Notes under the pieces: generated by a model
What the model was told of the DNA's origin: nothing
What the model saw: the letters and a program-made list of their open reading frames with translations, nothing else
Database searches by the model: none
Program-made: the position numbers and the translations under genes
Assembly (NCBI GenBank): GCA_033398695.1
Contig: CM065806.1
Span: forward strand, 46,277,001-46,341,000
Direction: 5' to 3'
DNA: 64,000 bases
Source of the DNA: Orobanche coerulescens
Taxonomy: Eukaryota > Streptophyta > Magnoliopsida > Lamiales > Orobanchaceae
Shown: in pieces, positions 34,209 through 46,286 of the stretch
Layout: each line of letters begins with the position of its first letter
Position numbering within the stretch: the first letter of the stretch is position 1

Positions 34209-37155
34209 CTCCATGGAGATCATCGTCTCAAGGATTCATCAACAAGGCCTCTATCACCTTGGTAGCCACACTGCTGAGCTCTACGATGAGCACATGGTTG
34301 AGGAATTCTATCTCAACGCGTCTATCCGTTTCTTCTCTCTTGCACAAGGAGGAAATGTCTCTGATATCACTGCCACCGTTTGCGGAGTCTCGATCCGCGT
34401 TGACCAAGCCTTATTGCAGAATTTGTACAGGCTGCCTGCTGATGGCCTGTCTATGGAGGAACTTTAGACCTTTGGGTCCCAAGAGGTCCTCACTAAATAC
34501 TGGAGATTATTCACTGTCTCGGCATAGAACGTGACTGTTCATGCTTCATGCCAGAAGAAATATTTTTGCTTACCATTTGTTTATTTACATGATTTTTGTT
34601 GTCGTGTGATTGAGAACAGAATTGGTGCTTTCGAGATGTGCACCAATCTTCGATTCAGAATGATGGTCGCCATCATGTCTGGCGAAAAGGTAAATTGGTG
34701 TCAAATTGTCCTCAAAAGGCTGTAGGAAGAAGTCTCTAAACCTATTACTCAGAAGAAGTCCTTTGGTCTCATTCTTAATAATATTCTGACCAAGTGCGAT
34801 GTTCCGCAATCAAAGGAAGAAAAAAAGATCAATCAGCAAAAATATATTGGAGGAACCAAGCCCTCCGTATTCAAAAAAGATCATCTAATTGGGTCGAGAC
34901 CCTTTATCAGAACTCTGCCCCTTTCCGATGATTCCAGGGACATAACTTCGGAGTCCGGAAGCGAGGAAACTTCGAGGAAATGGAAGAGATCTCACAGCAA
35001 AACTCCCCTTGCTGCTGAGAAGCCGAAAAGGAAGCTAAGACGGCTTTCCAAATCAAAGACAACGGCCCAACCCACTGTATCAAACCCCCAGGGCGCAACC
35101 CCTGCGGAAGAGACAGTTGCTACTATTCAAACAGTAGATCCCAAGCCTTTGGCAGCAACGACGGATATACAGCTATCTGGCAACATTGAAGAATCTGGCG
35201 AATCGGCTGCCCTTCGGAGCCAAAATCCACATCTCCTATACGGGAACCCACACCGGTAATGGATCCATCTCCCCTCAGGGTACCAAACCCTGTACTGGAT
35301 CCCTCTCCGATACAGTCTCCCACACCTGTAGCGGAACCAATGCCTACAGTAGACCCATGCACTGTACGCAGCCCCTCTCCCGACACCATAATTAACAAAA
35401 CTTTGCTGACAGTTCAAATTGTACAAGCTTACGAAAGTTTTTTTCAATGGAAAACCTACAGGGTCGCCCCTTACGACACTTTGTATAATTGGAGCGAGTG
35501 GAGAGAAGAAGAATTGTTTGTTCTGGAGATAACAGATTCTCCAATTGAAGTCCTAATCTAATGGGACAATGTCTTTTGCAAAGAGCTGATTTCGAGCTAT
35601 TTCAAGGATAATGCTGACGCTCGTTCGAAAGTAAAATCTGTATCCGAAGACACTGTTCCTGTTAGTCCCAAAACAAACCATGACTCAGACGACGATGACG
35701 ACACCTTTCAGGCTGGTCTGAGAATGAGCCGTTAGGAAACCAGGGAATACGAGTTCTACAGAATGCAACAATAGCGTGAAGGGACCTCTCGACAACAACA
35801 GTCCCCTCCCCAACAGCAAGAAACTGCTCAAGACAGCGAGGAATCAGTCCCCCTGTCGCCTAAGCCCCAACAGTTTCACAACAAGCACCCGAGCCTGTCG
35901 CCGCCCAACCAGATGACCAAGCCCGCGCCATCCCGCATGAGGAATCAGTCCCTCTTCCGGAGCAGGCGGATGCTGAGAGACAACAGGAGAAATCAGTCCC
36001 TTCTGTACATTTGTCTATAGACACTCATCCAGAACAGGAGGAATCAGTCCCCCCTGTTGCCGAGTCCGAACAAGTAGAACAACCACAAGCTGCACCAACA
36101 ACTGATGCCCCCGCATCTCCAACTGTGGAATCCGACGATGGTTTCTTACCTGAGGATGAACCACAACAGCCACGCACTCATGTGGTCATCAGACAGCTCA
36201 ATGGAGCTGATGAAGAAAAGCCAAGCTCTCCAGCCAAACACGAGCAACTTCATGCTCTCAGTCGCCAAATTGTCTTCCTACAGGACGCTGTGAATGGTCT
36301 GCATACTATTGAAAAGGAGATCAACTGGTTGCATGAGACTGCCATTGATGAAATGACGGGTGTTAAGCGAGAAATCTCCAATGTGGAAGAAGCCTTCCGC
36401 ATATTGCCCACCATCTTAAGGCAAGCTCTCAACCAACTCCAATAGCGCCAGGAGCAGATTATCATGGAGGAACAAGCAAAGCCCCGCATCTCTGAAGCCA
36501 AAACTGTATCTGCCTTACACGAAACTGGCTCCCAGCTAAGAGGACATGATAAAAAGATAAATGATATGTCGCTGGTGCTTCAATCCCTTGTTGATAAGAT
36601 GTCAAGTATGGAGACCAAACAGGATGATGCAATGAAAATCCTGGAATGCCTTGATGAGAAGGTCTCTTATCTTGATAAGGCCAAAAGGGGGAAGAAGCCA
36701 GAGAAGTTGGAAGGCAATGGAGGCTTGAGCAAGAAAAGGAGTTTGACGCTGCATTAGAAGACATTGTCATTGCTGCAATTAATCGACTGTCAGCTCCTTC
36801 CCATTCTATTAGAATACAGGGTTCTCGCCCCGAATTCCATGATCCTAACGTTCCCTAGAAGAACCTTGTGCAAAAGCCGCCAGTAATGAATCTCCCAGCC
36901 AACCGACAGCCTACAGCCGATGAAATAAAGGATTGGAGGAAAAACAAACTGATGAGATACTTCATAGTTCTCATCAGGGAATCCACCATATTCAACAATT
37001 GTAAAACGCTAAAGGAAGCCATCGATGAATTTAAAAGAAGGCTGGACGAAGGAAAGCTCCCCCCACAGCTTCAGATGAAATCCAAGCACAGGAAAGGCGA
37101 TCTGGTTACCCACCCTGAAGATTGGATCCTTGTTTTCAACAAATCACATGAATGA

Positions 37156-37759
37156 CAATCCATCTACTTGAATCGAAACAAGGAATCCCTGAAAAATTGG
37201 TGGAAGTGAACCGAGAATGATCCCAGAATCCCTTGGAGACACGCTCACTACAGGAGCTAGCAATGGAGGATCCTTCTTTATCTTAATTTTAGAAACAGCA
37301 AAAATTTGTATCTTTATTTCCGTTTTTTTTTTTGTAATCTTTGCCAAATATCAATAAAATCTATTTTTGTCGCGAAAGATAACAACTCGTAATCTACTAC
37401 TGTGTTACTGTGTGATTACGAAATTAATTTATTTGCTGCAAACTAACAAGTAAAAACTTGTATAGTACAAAGTCATCTGCGAACAGTTCATAGGTTAAGT
37501 TGTATTTAACACTAGACTACACTGTAAAATTGTGCCTGCGCACCAATCATAAGTTTAAGTTGTAATATACTCTCCTGTTAGATGTTATCATTTTTAGAAC
37601 TTGCCTGCGAGCAGTTCACATTGTTTTATTTGCTGAAGGCTACATCATTCGACAGAAGATCAAGAAGAAAGCCTCTCGAAGTCAAGATATTTTAAAGGTT
37701 TTGGCATCAAGGTTTTGGCATCATCAAGAAGCTTTGGCAATTATCAAAAAGGGGGAAAT
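37156..37759 (+). other. Sirevirus 3' untranslated region and PPT
   Basis: No coding is seen. The PPT AAAAAGGGGGAAAT ends at 37759, directly before the LTR. A T-rich tract is at 37321-37335. Short repeated phrases (TGCCTGCG with CAATCA or CAGTTCA) occur near 37530-37620. Confidence 0.7.
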
Positions 37760-38056
37760 TGTTGGGATAAACAATCCTGTATCGAGTTTTGATAAAGTGC
37801 CAACATACAGCAAGTTGTTGTCCCGAAGTCAATCATACAGCAAGATGTGTGTTATGATAAAGTTCCAACATACAGCAAGTCTTCACGTTGCCAACATACA
37901 GCAAAAGTATAAAGTGTCATCATACAGCAAGAAGTTCATCAGTCGGTATGATACCAAGTATGGAAGCTGTCCTGAAATATTCATACAGCATCTTTGCATA
38001 CAGCAGCACTAAGGTAGCCTACAGCGTGGAACCTACAGCTACAACATTGTAAACGT
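37760..38056 (+). repeat. Sirevirus 3' LTR, first 297 bases only
   Basis: It matches 20337-20632 with few changes up to CATTGTAAACG, then switches to gypsy-2 LTR text (equivalent to 43731 onward). The remaining 1.08 kb of this LTR, including its TATA box, and the right target duplication are lost. Confidence 0.88.
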
Positions 38057-39929
38057 CGAGACTAAATGTTGTGATATTCCGGATATATCAGAATTTATCG
38101 CCAAAAACAATATTACCAAAATACACAACACACTTGGTAACCCTGGCCGTGCCCCTTAGCATCGACCCCTCCCCATGTGGGAAACCACTTTCTGGCCGCG
38201 CCCCTTAGCATCGTCCCCCAGAGGTCCCGTCGAACCGTCCCCAGATGGAAGAACCTCTCACGCACACTTGCGTTCACAACTATCACAGATTCCAACGTTG
38301 AATACAATATACATAGTTAAGGCACCTGCTAGAATGACCTCACACTGACACGTAATTACAACCAAGGATTGACACAACAACTATCCATAGTATACGTCAA
38401 CACAAAACAATCACCATAAACAGCACCTACGACACAACCGACACGACTTCACAACAACCTAACAATCCTCGACGCTTCACTACACATTGATAAGTAAAAT
38501 CAACTAAATCAAATCATTAATATCGACTCAATTCCTTTTCACAATTACGAACTATCACCACCTAAATATGACCGGTGACTTTACACGATTTAATCCACAT
38601 GACACAATGATACTCTAGACATTTCGACACATGCCTAAGTGTACTATCTAACCAACATCTCGCCTCTAATGACATACTTCTACGTCAGGCAACAACTGAC
38701 ACTAACTCAACCTAATCGCATAACACCTACGACGATTCGTACAACGCACAATTGACAAAATGAACAACCATCATAGATTCGTTTAGTAACTACAATTCAC
38801 ACAATATAAATCGCATAGGCAAGAACACTTGCCTCGATGATCGATAGCGGAATTCCGACAAACAAGGCTCCACCAACTAGCTCCAAACACCTATATCCTC
38901 TGTGGAAAACCAACAACAACGCAATTACTACGGGAATAACGAATAAAGACAACGGAAAACATGCCTAAGAATTTAAGGAACTCATTGAGACATTTAATCG
39001 AGCATTAAATGCTTAAGACTTCAAAAGGTCACCGAATCACGATTCGGATTATACGAAACCAGAATATGGATATACAATCCATAGAACGTGAACAATAACA
39101 ATGTTTAACAACGATCAATACATAAAAACCGGATTAGAAATGAGATCAAGAACAAAATCCCCAAAAAGGTCAACTCTAGGGAAAACAAGAAAATACCTGG
39201 ATCCGACAAAGAAAAACCGATTAGATGATGTTGCAATCACCTAAGACCCTCCAAAACATGTTGAAATCGAGTAGAATCGACCAAGAATCCAACCTTAGCT
39301 TCACCCGACCGTCGCCCGCGAGAAGAGAAGGAGAAAGGGTGAAAATGAAGTGAAACCCGTCGCCCAGCTATTAACTAGTTGGGCGTGTTACGGCCGTAAC
39401 ACATAGGATATTACGGTCGTAACCCAGCTCACGGGTATTCTGCCCAAAATATGAGGGTGTGTTATGGCCGTTACCGATAAGCCAATACCGTCGTAACACC
39501 CACAACCTTACGGCCGTAACATACTGCAGGTTATGGCCGTAACCTGCATTCTGGCAGCAGATTCCAATGATATAAGGTAAGTAAAAACGGGCATGAAAAC
39601 GAGTGCCCAAAACTTTAGGAAATTACGAAACGACCCAACAGTCCGAAAATCACGACACGAGATCGAATAACAATTCCAAAATTCACAAAATGACCACAAA
39701 TGTTAAACGAACTTGTAGGAATGACAAAATAACAGTTCCAAGCAAGATTCACAAGAATCGGACCCGAATGCGAAAAAAGTCGCAATAATGTGCCAATTAA
39801 CCCGAAACAATATCAAATCTCACTCGAATGACAAAAAGTGCAGAACAAAACATGTCCAAAATGTGTCAATAAACCCAAGCGAGTCACTAGAATCGAAGAG
39901 TACAGGAATAAAAAATACGGGTATTACAT
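38057..39929 (-). repeat. gypsy-2 3' LTR, proximal part
   Basis: It corresponds to 43731-45519 of the 5' LTR, ending ACGGGTATTACA. About 410 bases of LTR (equivalent to 43321-43730) are missing between this piece and 20336. It contains a CCTTAGCATCG-type subterminal repeat near 38145-38240 and the GTTACGGCCGTAAC array at 39387-39543. It has a stretch (about 39545-39655) that is deleted from the other LTR. Confidence 0.88.
39387..39543 (-). promoter_or_regulatory. U3 array of GTTACGGCCGTAAC palindromes (gypsy-2, 3' LTR)
   Basis: Six copies lie at 39387-39400 (perfect), 39410-39423, 39461-39474, 39484-39497, 39507-39520 and 39530-39543. The deviations are mostly CG to TG or CA. In element orientation they lie upstream of an AT-rich TATA-like stretch (39368-39377). 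Confidence 0.8.
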
Positions 39930-40074
39930 TATACCCCACTAAAAATAAGTTTTGTCCCGGAACTTAAACAAAATAACGAGGTAGAACACAAACGAAGTAA
40001 AAAGGTTCATACAACCAATACCAATCCGCATACAAGACATAACCCACAATACAACACGCAATAACATCACTGGG
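39930..40074 (-). other. gypsy-2 PPT block and 3' untranslated segment
   Basis: On the minus strand the block reads AAACTTATTTTTAGTGGGG before TATAATGTAATACCCG, where the LTR starts. The same block precedes the LTR of the Tekay-like (57070-57091) and LARD-like elements. It is the expected plus-strand primer region. Confidence 0.75.
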
Positions 40075-40879
40075 CCCCACTGGGCCCTCCACGGGCAGGA
40101 GCGGGTCTCCGGTTCCCTAACATCTCAACGACGGTCTCGCAGTGCACTGCTTGATGTCCCAAATGACCGCACTGGAAATAGTTAACCTGCAGTGAGCGAC
40201 AATTCTATCGAGTATGGCCCACACGGCTACAGTTGAAACACACCTTCACACCGCTCACCTTACTCACCTCTGGGATAAGATTCTTGGACTGACCAAATGA
40301 ACGAGGGGTGCTCCCAGAAGGATAATGCAAAGCAGCACGCTGACAAAAATCACTTCTCTGATCTCCGGAAAAGTTACTCGAGGTCTTCAGCCTCTTACTT
40401 TCTGGACCCGCCTCCATCATAGGAATGACTCTCTCAGTGAACATGTTTGATCTAGATACTTCATCACAGTACTGCACTCGATGCCCCTCGTGTCCACAAT
40501 TATAGCAAGCTATCGGCGGCTTCTTACAATTTGCGCGAACATGACCCGGAACATTACAGTTGAAGCATCTAGGCAAGTTACCCACAGTCAAATATACCGC
40601 CTTGGATCTCCTGGATTTTCTTGATGGCCTATAAGGTTCCATAATCGATTATTACGAGGGTTGAGGTCTATGGACCCCCGTTCCCTTACTTCCCGATGAA
40701 TGACCTAAATTCATCTGCTCTATTGCCACGGACATAGGATTCGTCAATGATATAGCCATTACGAATGTTGAATTACTGCCAACACTGACATTCTCTCCGG
40801 CTACTTGCCTCTGATCACGTACCTCACCATGCTTCTGACTATGTCCACCACTACAACCTCGACCTCGTCTTCTCGGCAT
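40075..40879 (-). pseudogene. gypsy-2 gag remnant with four zinc knuckles
   Basis: The likely start at 40879 encodes MPRRRGRGCSGG, a gag N-terminus typical of this gypsy group. Two stops near 40650 separate it from a second frame with CFNCNVPGHVRANC, CYNCGHEGHRVQYC, CFNCSRVGHTR and a degenerate YFQCGHLGHQAVHC. The capsid core expected between the N-terminus and the knuckles is missing. With no pol downstream, this matches a TR-GAG element. It may once have made an RNA-binding protein. Confidence 0.72.
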
Positions 40880-42767
40880 ACTGAACACACAACTGCTCAA
40901 CTCTATAGAACATAACATCGCAAAACAATAACCATAATGCCAATTCATCGCAACATACCGACGTAAGGCAATAATAACATCGCACAAAATATTCACTCAA
41001 GAAATTTACATGAGTACAATAATCACAATTGCAAGAAATTGAACTTACAATCGTAACTGATGGACCACATGACCATATCAAGAGGGAATTTACGTCTAAT
41101 GCCGATACGAAAACAGACACGGCCACCACAAATCGCACGTCATAGTAGTAAATTATTTATAACATTCCTTTTCAAATCGTCCCAGAGACATTTGTTTAAA
41201 TAGTAACATTTTAAAATCTGAGTTCATAAAATTTTTCCGAAATAAGAGTGGAAAACGCTTTTGGCACCTCGGGATGTTTTACCAAAACTATAAGGAATAG
41301 ATCGAAATTGTTTCTTTCTGGAATCATTTACGAAACCATGATCCAAATATTAAAATCCATTCAACCATCATCGCCAAGAGAAATCATGTCGAAATAACAT
41401 TACACGGGCTACAAAACAACCCGAACCCACGCAACACGACAATTAGGTACAAAATTAATGTGCGCTAATAATGATATTAGCGTGTGCTGACTGACTCTTC
41501 TCAGACAATTACTCCAAATCCAAGGTTAAAGTTTAAGCCTAGTAGAATTCTTCATCTTTCACTATCTATAAATTCTTGAAAATAAAAATCACATTTTGGT
41601 TTAAAATATAAAAATTTTATGGTGTGAAAGATTTTAAAATCGTGTACTCGAGCTATTTGAAGTTAACATCAATAGGGTAAAATCTTTCTAAAATTATTTC
41701 AAATGTGACAAAAGGTTGATGACGGTGACATCTTATAAATATTGAAAGTACTTCAAAATATATCCTTCGTATTTCGTCGTAAGGTTTCTATGAAAGTGCA
41801 CGATCATTTTGCCAAAACTCAAAACGTTTATAATTAAAAACAATGTATACACTAAGTCACTACTTATGCATACCGATAAAATAGTCACGAAAATTTTCTA
41901 GTTTAACCCAGATTGCGAAACACTTGCAAGTCATTTGAAAATACACGTGCAGTATGTATAGCTAACGATGAGCGTTCACTGAGGTAGCAAGAAACGATCA
42001 ATCAACTCTCTTCTTTGAAAATATACGGCCGGCTTTCTGAAAATTTCAGAAAATTTTCAAAATTCATTGTAACCGCCGTTTAACCGTACTAGTAAAGTGT
42101 TTGAGAAGATCTGATTTTCACAACATACTCAAGTTTATGAAATTTTCAGAAATATTATCAAATACAATGTAGCCAACACAGTTATCAATAAAAATACGTT
42201 TGTAGCGATTAGCAACAATGTCAAACATATTTAGTTCTCAAACACGTGCCCATCTAGCATTCAAATCATCATACTAATCGATACCACTCATGAATATAAT
42301 CTCATATTAAAACATACGTCGAAACCATCCGTTTGTGTTTCCAACAACTCTATCGTTAATACGCCTTCTGGAACACAGTAATGTCCAGAGACTTCCACAA
42401 CACGTTGTACCAATCAAAACTCAATCTACCAGTACATCCCAATTGCTACACACGTAATATACCACAAGTGTCAAATATGGTTTCTATTTTACTTCTTACT
42501 AGCAAACAAAATCCTACAACACAAAATATAAAATAATATATATATATATATATACACACATATATACACATATATATAAGGGGAGACTTACATCCACAGG
42601 TCGCACGAGGATGAAGGTCGCCCACGATACTAATCTCAACGAACAACACGAACAACATGATATGACAACGCACAAGTCCACTTGTTAACTAACAACTCGA
42701 ATGACGCAACAAAACAAGACTCGACAAAACACGACTCAACTCGACCCATAAGTCTAGGTTTCCACAA
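40880..42767 (-). other. gypsy-2 5' leader, non-coding
   Basis: No gene is seen in this 1.9-kb stretch. It contains an AT/AC microsatellite (42536-42578) and a single TTAGCGTGTGCTGA-like palindrome near 41475. The right end shares a CAACTCGAATGAC stretch with the LARD-like element. Confidence 0.6.
42536..42578. repeat. (AT)n/(AC)n microsatellite
   Basis: A run of TATATATA with three short ACACA interruptions. It is a simple repeat inside the gypsy-2 leader. Confidence 0.9.
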
Positions 42768-42784
42768 CCTAAGCTCCGATACCA
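42768..42784 (-). other. gypsy-2 primer-binding site
   Basis: The minus strand reads TGGTATCGGAGCTTAGG, four bases from the LTR edge, with the same spacer TTTA as in the Tekay-like element. It resembles the initiator tRNA-Met complement. Confidence 0.75.
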
Positions 42785-42788
42785 TAAA

Positions 42789-45519
42789 TATAACACCCCC
42801 AGAAACCACCGGGAGTATTACACGCCGTAGACCCTTTTTCTATAAGGATATACCAGGCTAATAACCATGATACAACCGACGTTTGACCGGCCGAGGTCAA
42901 ACAACTTACTAACACAGACCGATAAGGTCAAATATTAATTGCACTGACCAATGAGGTCTCACGATTAAGTCAACCCAAAAATAAAATCATTATTGTACAT
43001 ACCCACGCAGGGGTCAAAATACAATACAGCGGAAGACTGAAAATAACTCAACAATACAACAACATCAAACTGGACTCTTAACTCTTGATTAGTATCGCGG
43101 CTCGTCTTCTTCCATGCATCCCTGTGGTTGCTCCAACGAACTAAGCACACCTGAAATGCATGATACGCATTTCCCCTATTTAAGGGGTTAGCATTTGAAT
43201 GGCTAGTACAAGTATTCAGTCTATACAAAATATATCACGCCAATATCAGTTATATTAAAATAACAACAGTCGTGAAAGAAGTTCTCGAGAGGTTTTCAAT
43301 ATTTAAGGTACAACTCAAGTATTTGAAAATAATGTATATCAACTCGGGAGTTTTAGAACGCGACAGAAAGTCTTTTGGGACTTCAAGTTCGAGATTACAA
43401 ATATTTCCGAAAACAATAGGGTCTCGGCCCATATCTCTTTTATGAAACAGACATTTCCATAAATAGTAAATCCTTCTGGACCTCACGTCCTTAATTACGA
43501 AATCATTTCGAAGCAATTGGGTCTCGGCCCAAAGTTATTTTCCGGAAAACGATCTTTACACAACCGTTGGGATAGACACCCAAAATCTCTTCATACCACA
43601 GTACACGAAAACAATAACAAGTTCCGTTTCCCAGCACCAAAACCTCACAACCAAGGAACTAAACACATACGACACATATTCTAGTGCCATTCTAGCCAAG
43701 TACCAACACCCTATATATAATGTAACTTAACATCGAGAATAAACATTGTGATATTCCGGATATCACAATTTATCGCCAAAAACAATATTACCAAAATACA
43801 CAACACACTTGGTAACCCTAGCCGTGCCCCTTAGCATCGACCCCCAGAGGCCCCGTCGGACCCTCCTCATTTGGGAAAACATTTCCTGGCCGCGCCCCTT
43901 AGCATCCCCAAAGGTCCCGTCGAACCATCCCCAGGTGGAAGAACAACTCACGCACACTTGCGTTCACAACTATCACAAATTCCAAAGTTGAATACAATAT
44001 ACATAGTTATGGCACCTGCTAGAATGACCTCACACTAACACGTAATTACAACCAAGGATTGACACAAAAACTATCCCTAGTATACGTCAACACACAACAA
44101 TCACCACAAACAGCACCTACGACACAACCGACACGACTTCACAACAACCTAACAATCCTCGACGCTTCATTACACATTGATAAGTAAAATCAACTAAATC
44201 AAATTATTAATATCGACTCAATTCCTTTTCACAATTACGAACTATCACCACCTAAATATGACCGGTGACTTTACACGATTTAATCCACATGTTAATCCAC
44301 ATGACACAATGATACTCTAGACATTTCGACACATGCCTAAGTGTACTATCTAACCAACATCTCGCCTCTAATGACATACTTCTACGTCAGGCAACAACTG
44401 ACACTAACTCAACCTAATAACATAACACCTACGATGATTCGTACAACGCACAATTGACAAAATGAACAACCATCATAGATTTGTTTGGTAACTACAATTC
44501 ACACAATATAAATCGCATAGACAAGAACACTCGCCTCGATGATCGATAGCGGAATTCCGACAAACAAGGCTCCACCAACTAGCTCCAAACACCTATATCC
44601 TCTGCAGAAAACCAAAAACAACACAATTACTACGGGAATAACGAATAAAGACAATGGAAAACACGCCTAAGAATTTACGGAACTCATTGAGACATTTAAT
44701 CGAGCATTAAATGCTCAAGACTTCAATAGGTCACCGAATCACGATTCGGATTATATAAAACCGGAATATGGATATACAATCCATATAACGTGATCAATAA
44801 TAATGTTTAACAATGATAAATACATAAAAACTGGATTAGAAACGAGATCAAGAACAAAATCCCCAAAAAAATCAACTCTAGGGAAAACAAGAAAATACCT
44901 CGATCCGACGAAGAACAACCGATTAGATGATGTTGCAATCACCTAAGACCCTCCAAAACATGTTGTAATCGAGTAGAATTGACCAAGGATCCAAACCTAG
45001 CTTCACCCTACCGTCGCCCGTGAGAAGAGAAGGAGAAAGGATGAAAATGAAGTGAAACCCGTCGCCCAGCTATTAAATAGCTAGGTATGTTACGGCCTTA
45101 ACACATAGGATATTACGGCCGTAACCCAGCTCACGGGTATTCTGTCCAAAATGTAAGGGTGTGTCACGGCCGTTACCGATAATCCATTACGGCCGTAACA
45201 CCCATAACCTTACGGCCGTAACATAATGCAGGTTACGGCCGTAACGACACGAGATCGAATAATAATTCCCAAATTCACAACACGACCACAAATGTAAAAC
45301 GAACTTTTAGGAACGACAAAATAACAGTTCCAATAAAGATTCACAAGAATCGGACCCGAATGCGAAAAAGTCGCAATAATGTGCCGATTAACCCGAAACA
45401 ATATCAAATCTCACTCGAATGATAAAAAGTGCAGAACAAAACATGTCCAAAATGTGTCAATAAACCCAAGCGAGTCACTAGAATCGAAGAGTACAGGAAT
45501 AAAAAAATACGGATATTAC
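42789..45519 (-). repeat. gypsy-2 5' LTR
   Basis: It starts TATAACACCCCC (TG expected; G to A change) and ends ACGGATATTACA. Six GTTACGGCCGTAAC units lie at 45089-45245, followed in element orientation by a TATTTAATA TATA-like stretch (45070-45082). The subterminal CCTTAGCATC repeat is at 43825-43935. An internal deletion of about 110 bases relative to the other LTR is at 45246. Confidence 0.88.
45089..45245 (-). promoter_or_regulatory. U3 array of GTTACGGCCGTAAC palindromes (gypsy-2, 5' LTR)
   Basis: Six copies occur at about 45089-45102, 45112-45125, 45163-45176, 45186-45199, 45209-45222 and 45232-45245. Most keep ACGGCCGT intact, where the 3' LTR has decayed copies, so the ancestral unit is clear. 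Confidence 0.82.
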
Positions 45520-46286
45520 AGCCACCTCGCCTCTTCCACACATTGGAACGGCGACCTCGTCTTTTCCCTCGCTTGCTCGAGTCATGCACCCATGGTGCTT
45601 GAAAAAACTGAGTAGAATTGCCTTTTCTATTTTTCGTGGTGCCTTCCTGTTGGTAGCCTGATTCACTTCCGGAATCGGCTTCGTACCAACTGGGCGCAAA
45701 TTGCTGTTGAGAATAATCTCATGGGGTCTTTCTTTTTTCGCGAGATGGGAGATAAGGTCACTAAAATTTTTAATTCTCCCTTCCTCATAGGCAACACGTA
45801 GTTGATGAGAAATCACACTTGCTTCCATGGAAAACGTGTTAAGAGTCTTTTCGATCAAGTCTTGATCAGACTTCTTGACACCACAAAACCAAGATCAGCG
45901 TGAAGATCGAGGACGACTTGATTATAGGCCTCCACATTCGCATAATCCAAGAACTGGATTTTCTCCCACTGAAGTTGCAATTCGGGGAAGCGCTGATCAT
46001 GTACATTATTAAAACTTTATTCTAGTGTATCCCATAATTTTTTGGGGTTTGCAAATTCATGTAATACTTTTTCAACAACGGATATATATCTACGCAAGTA
46101 CATCAGTGCATTAGCCTTGGTTTCCTCGCTCGGCTCTTGAGCGGTAGGCTCATTAGAGGGAAAGATGGTTGTAGTAAATCTCTTATCGATGAACTCCAAG
46201 CGAACGTCTGAGACCCACCTATGGTACTCCTTACCAGCATGGTCAAGGATTTCGAACTTCGGGTGAATATTGGAGCTTTGTGCCAT
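45520..46286 (-). pseudogene. copia A gag (broken)
   Basis: The start at 46286 (MAQSSNIHPKFEILDHAGKE) opens the copia gag fold, with DVRLEFIDKRF and FANPKKLWDTLE. A stop at 46017-46019 interrupts it. The text continues NNVHDQRFPELQLQWEKIQF, then MIEKTLNTFSMEASVISHQL in another frame, and a basic tail KRGKRRGRRSNVWKRRG at the insertion edge. The rest of the polyprotein lies at 20101-15130, beyond the gypsy-2 insertion. Confidence 0.82.

Larger units (their letters stand above)
27847..37155 (+). pseudogene. Extra ORF after Sirevirus pol (env-position, plant transposon-protein-like), split by copia C
   Basis: The start at 27847 (MASSQTSLKK) runs to the copia C insertion at 27956 and resumes at 34204. 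The joined codons read DDVDSMEII without loss. The N-terminal domain (HMVEEFYLNASIRF, CGVSIRVDQALLQNLYRLP, FEMCTNLRFRMMVAIMSG) resembles the putative plant transposon protein family (Transposase_32). Next come a Lys/Ser-rich stretch, a Pro-rich stretch (35259-35390) and a coiled coil (36230-36700); the end is at 37155. Stops and frameshifts break it. No clear signal peptide or membrane helix is seen, so an envelope role is unproven. Confidence 0.65.
20337..38056 (+). mobile_element. Sirevirus-like Ty1/copia retrotransposon, 3' end truncated
   Basis: Plus orientation: 5' LTR 20337-21709, PBS 21712, gag 21819-24107, protease and integrase 24120-25354, RT and RNase H 25370-27338, an extra ORF 27847-37155 after pol, final PPT at 37749-37759, and the first 297 bases of the 3' LTR (37760-38056). 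The Sirevirus call rests on the iMet-type PBS, the gag end KIWVPKGT, repeated PPT-like motifs and the long extra ORF. It sits in the gypsy-2 3' LTR. Copia C is nested in the extra ORF. All frames are broken. Confidence 0.82.
20102..45519 (-). mobile_element. gypsy-2: gag-only Ty3/gypsy element (TR-GAG-like), interrupted
   Basis: Minus orientation. The 5' LTR is 42789-45519, the PBS 42768-42784, the leader 40880-42767, gag 40075-40879 and the PPT block 39930-39960. The 3' LTR is split into 39929-38057 and 20336-20102 by a Sirevirus insertion. No protease, RT, RNase H or integrase is present in the 2.86-kb interior. Termini (TGTAATACCCG and GGGGTGTTATA on the minus strand) match the Tekay-like element, the likely source of pol functions. 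It inserted into the gag of copia A. Confidence 0.8.

Noticed and set aside
27847..37155. A true envelope gene
   Set aside because: Only the position fits; no signal peptide, fusion-type segment or membrane helix was seen.
42536..42578. AT-rich run as a replication origin or promoter
   Set aside because: A simple AT/AC microsatellite in a non-coding leader, not near an LTR TATA position.
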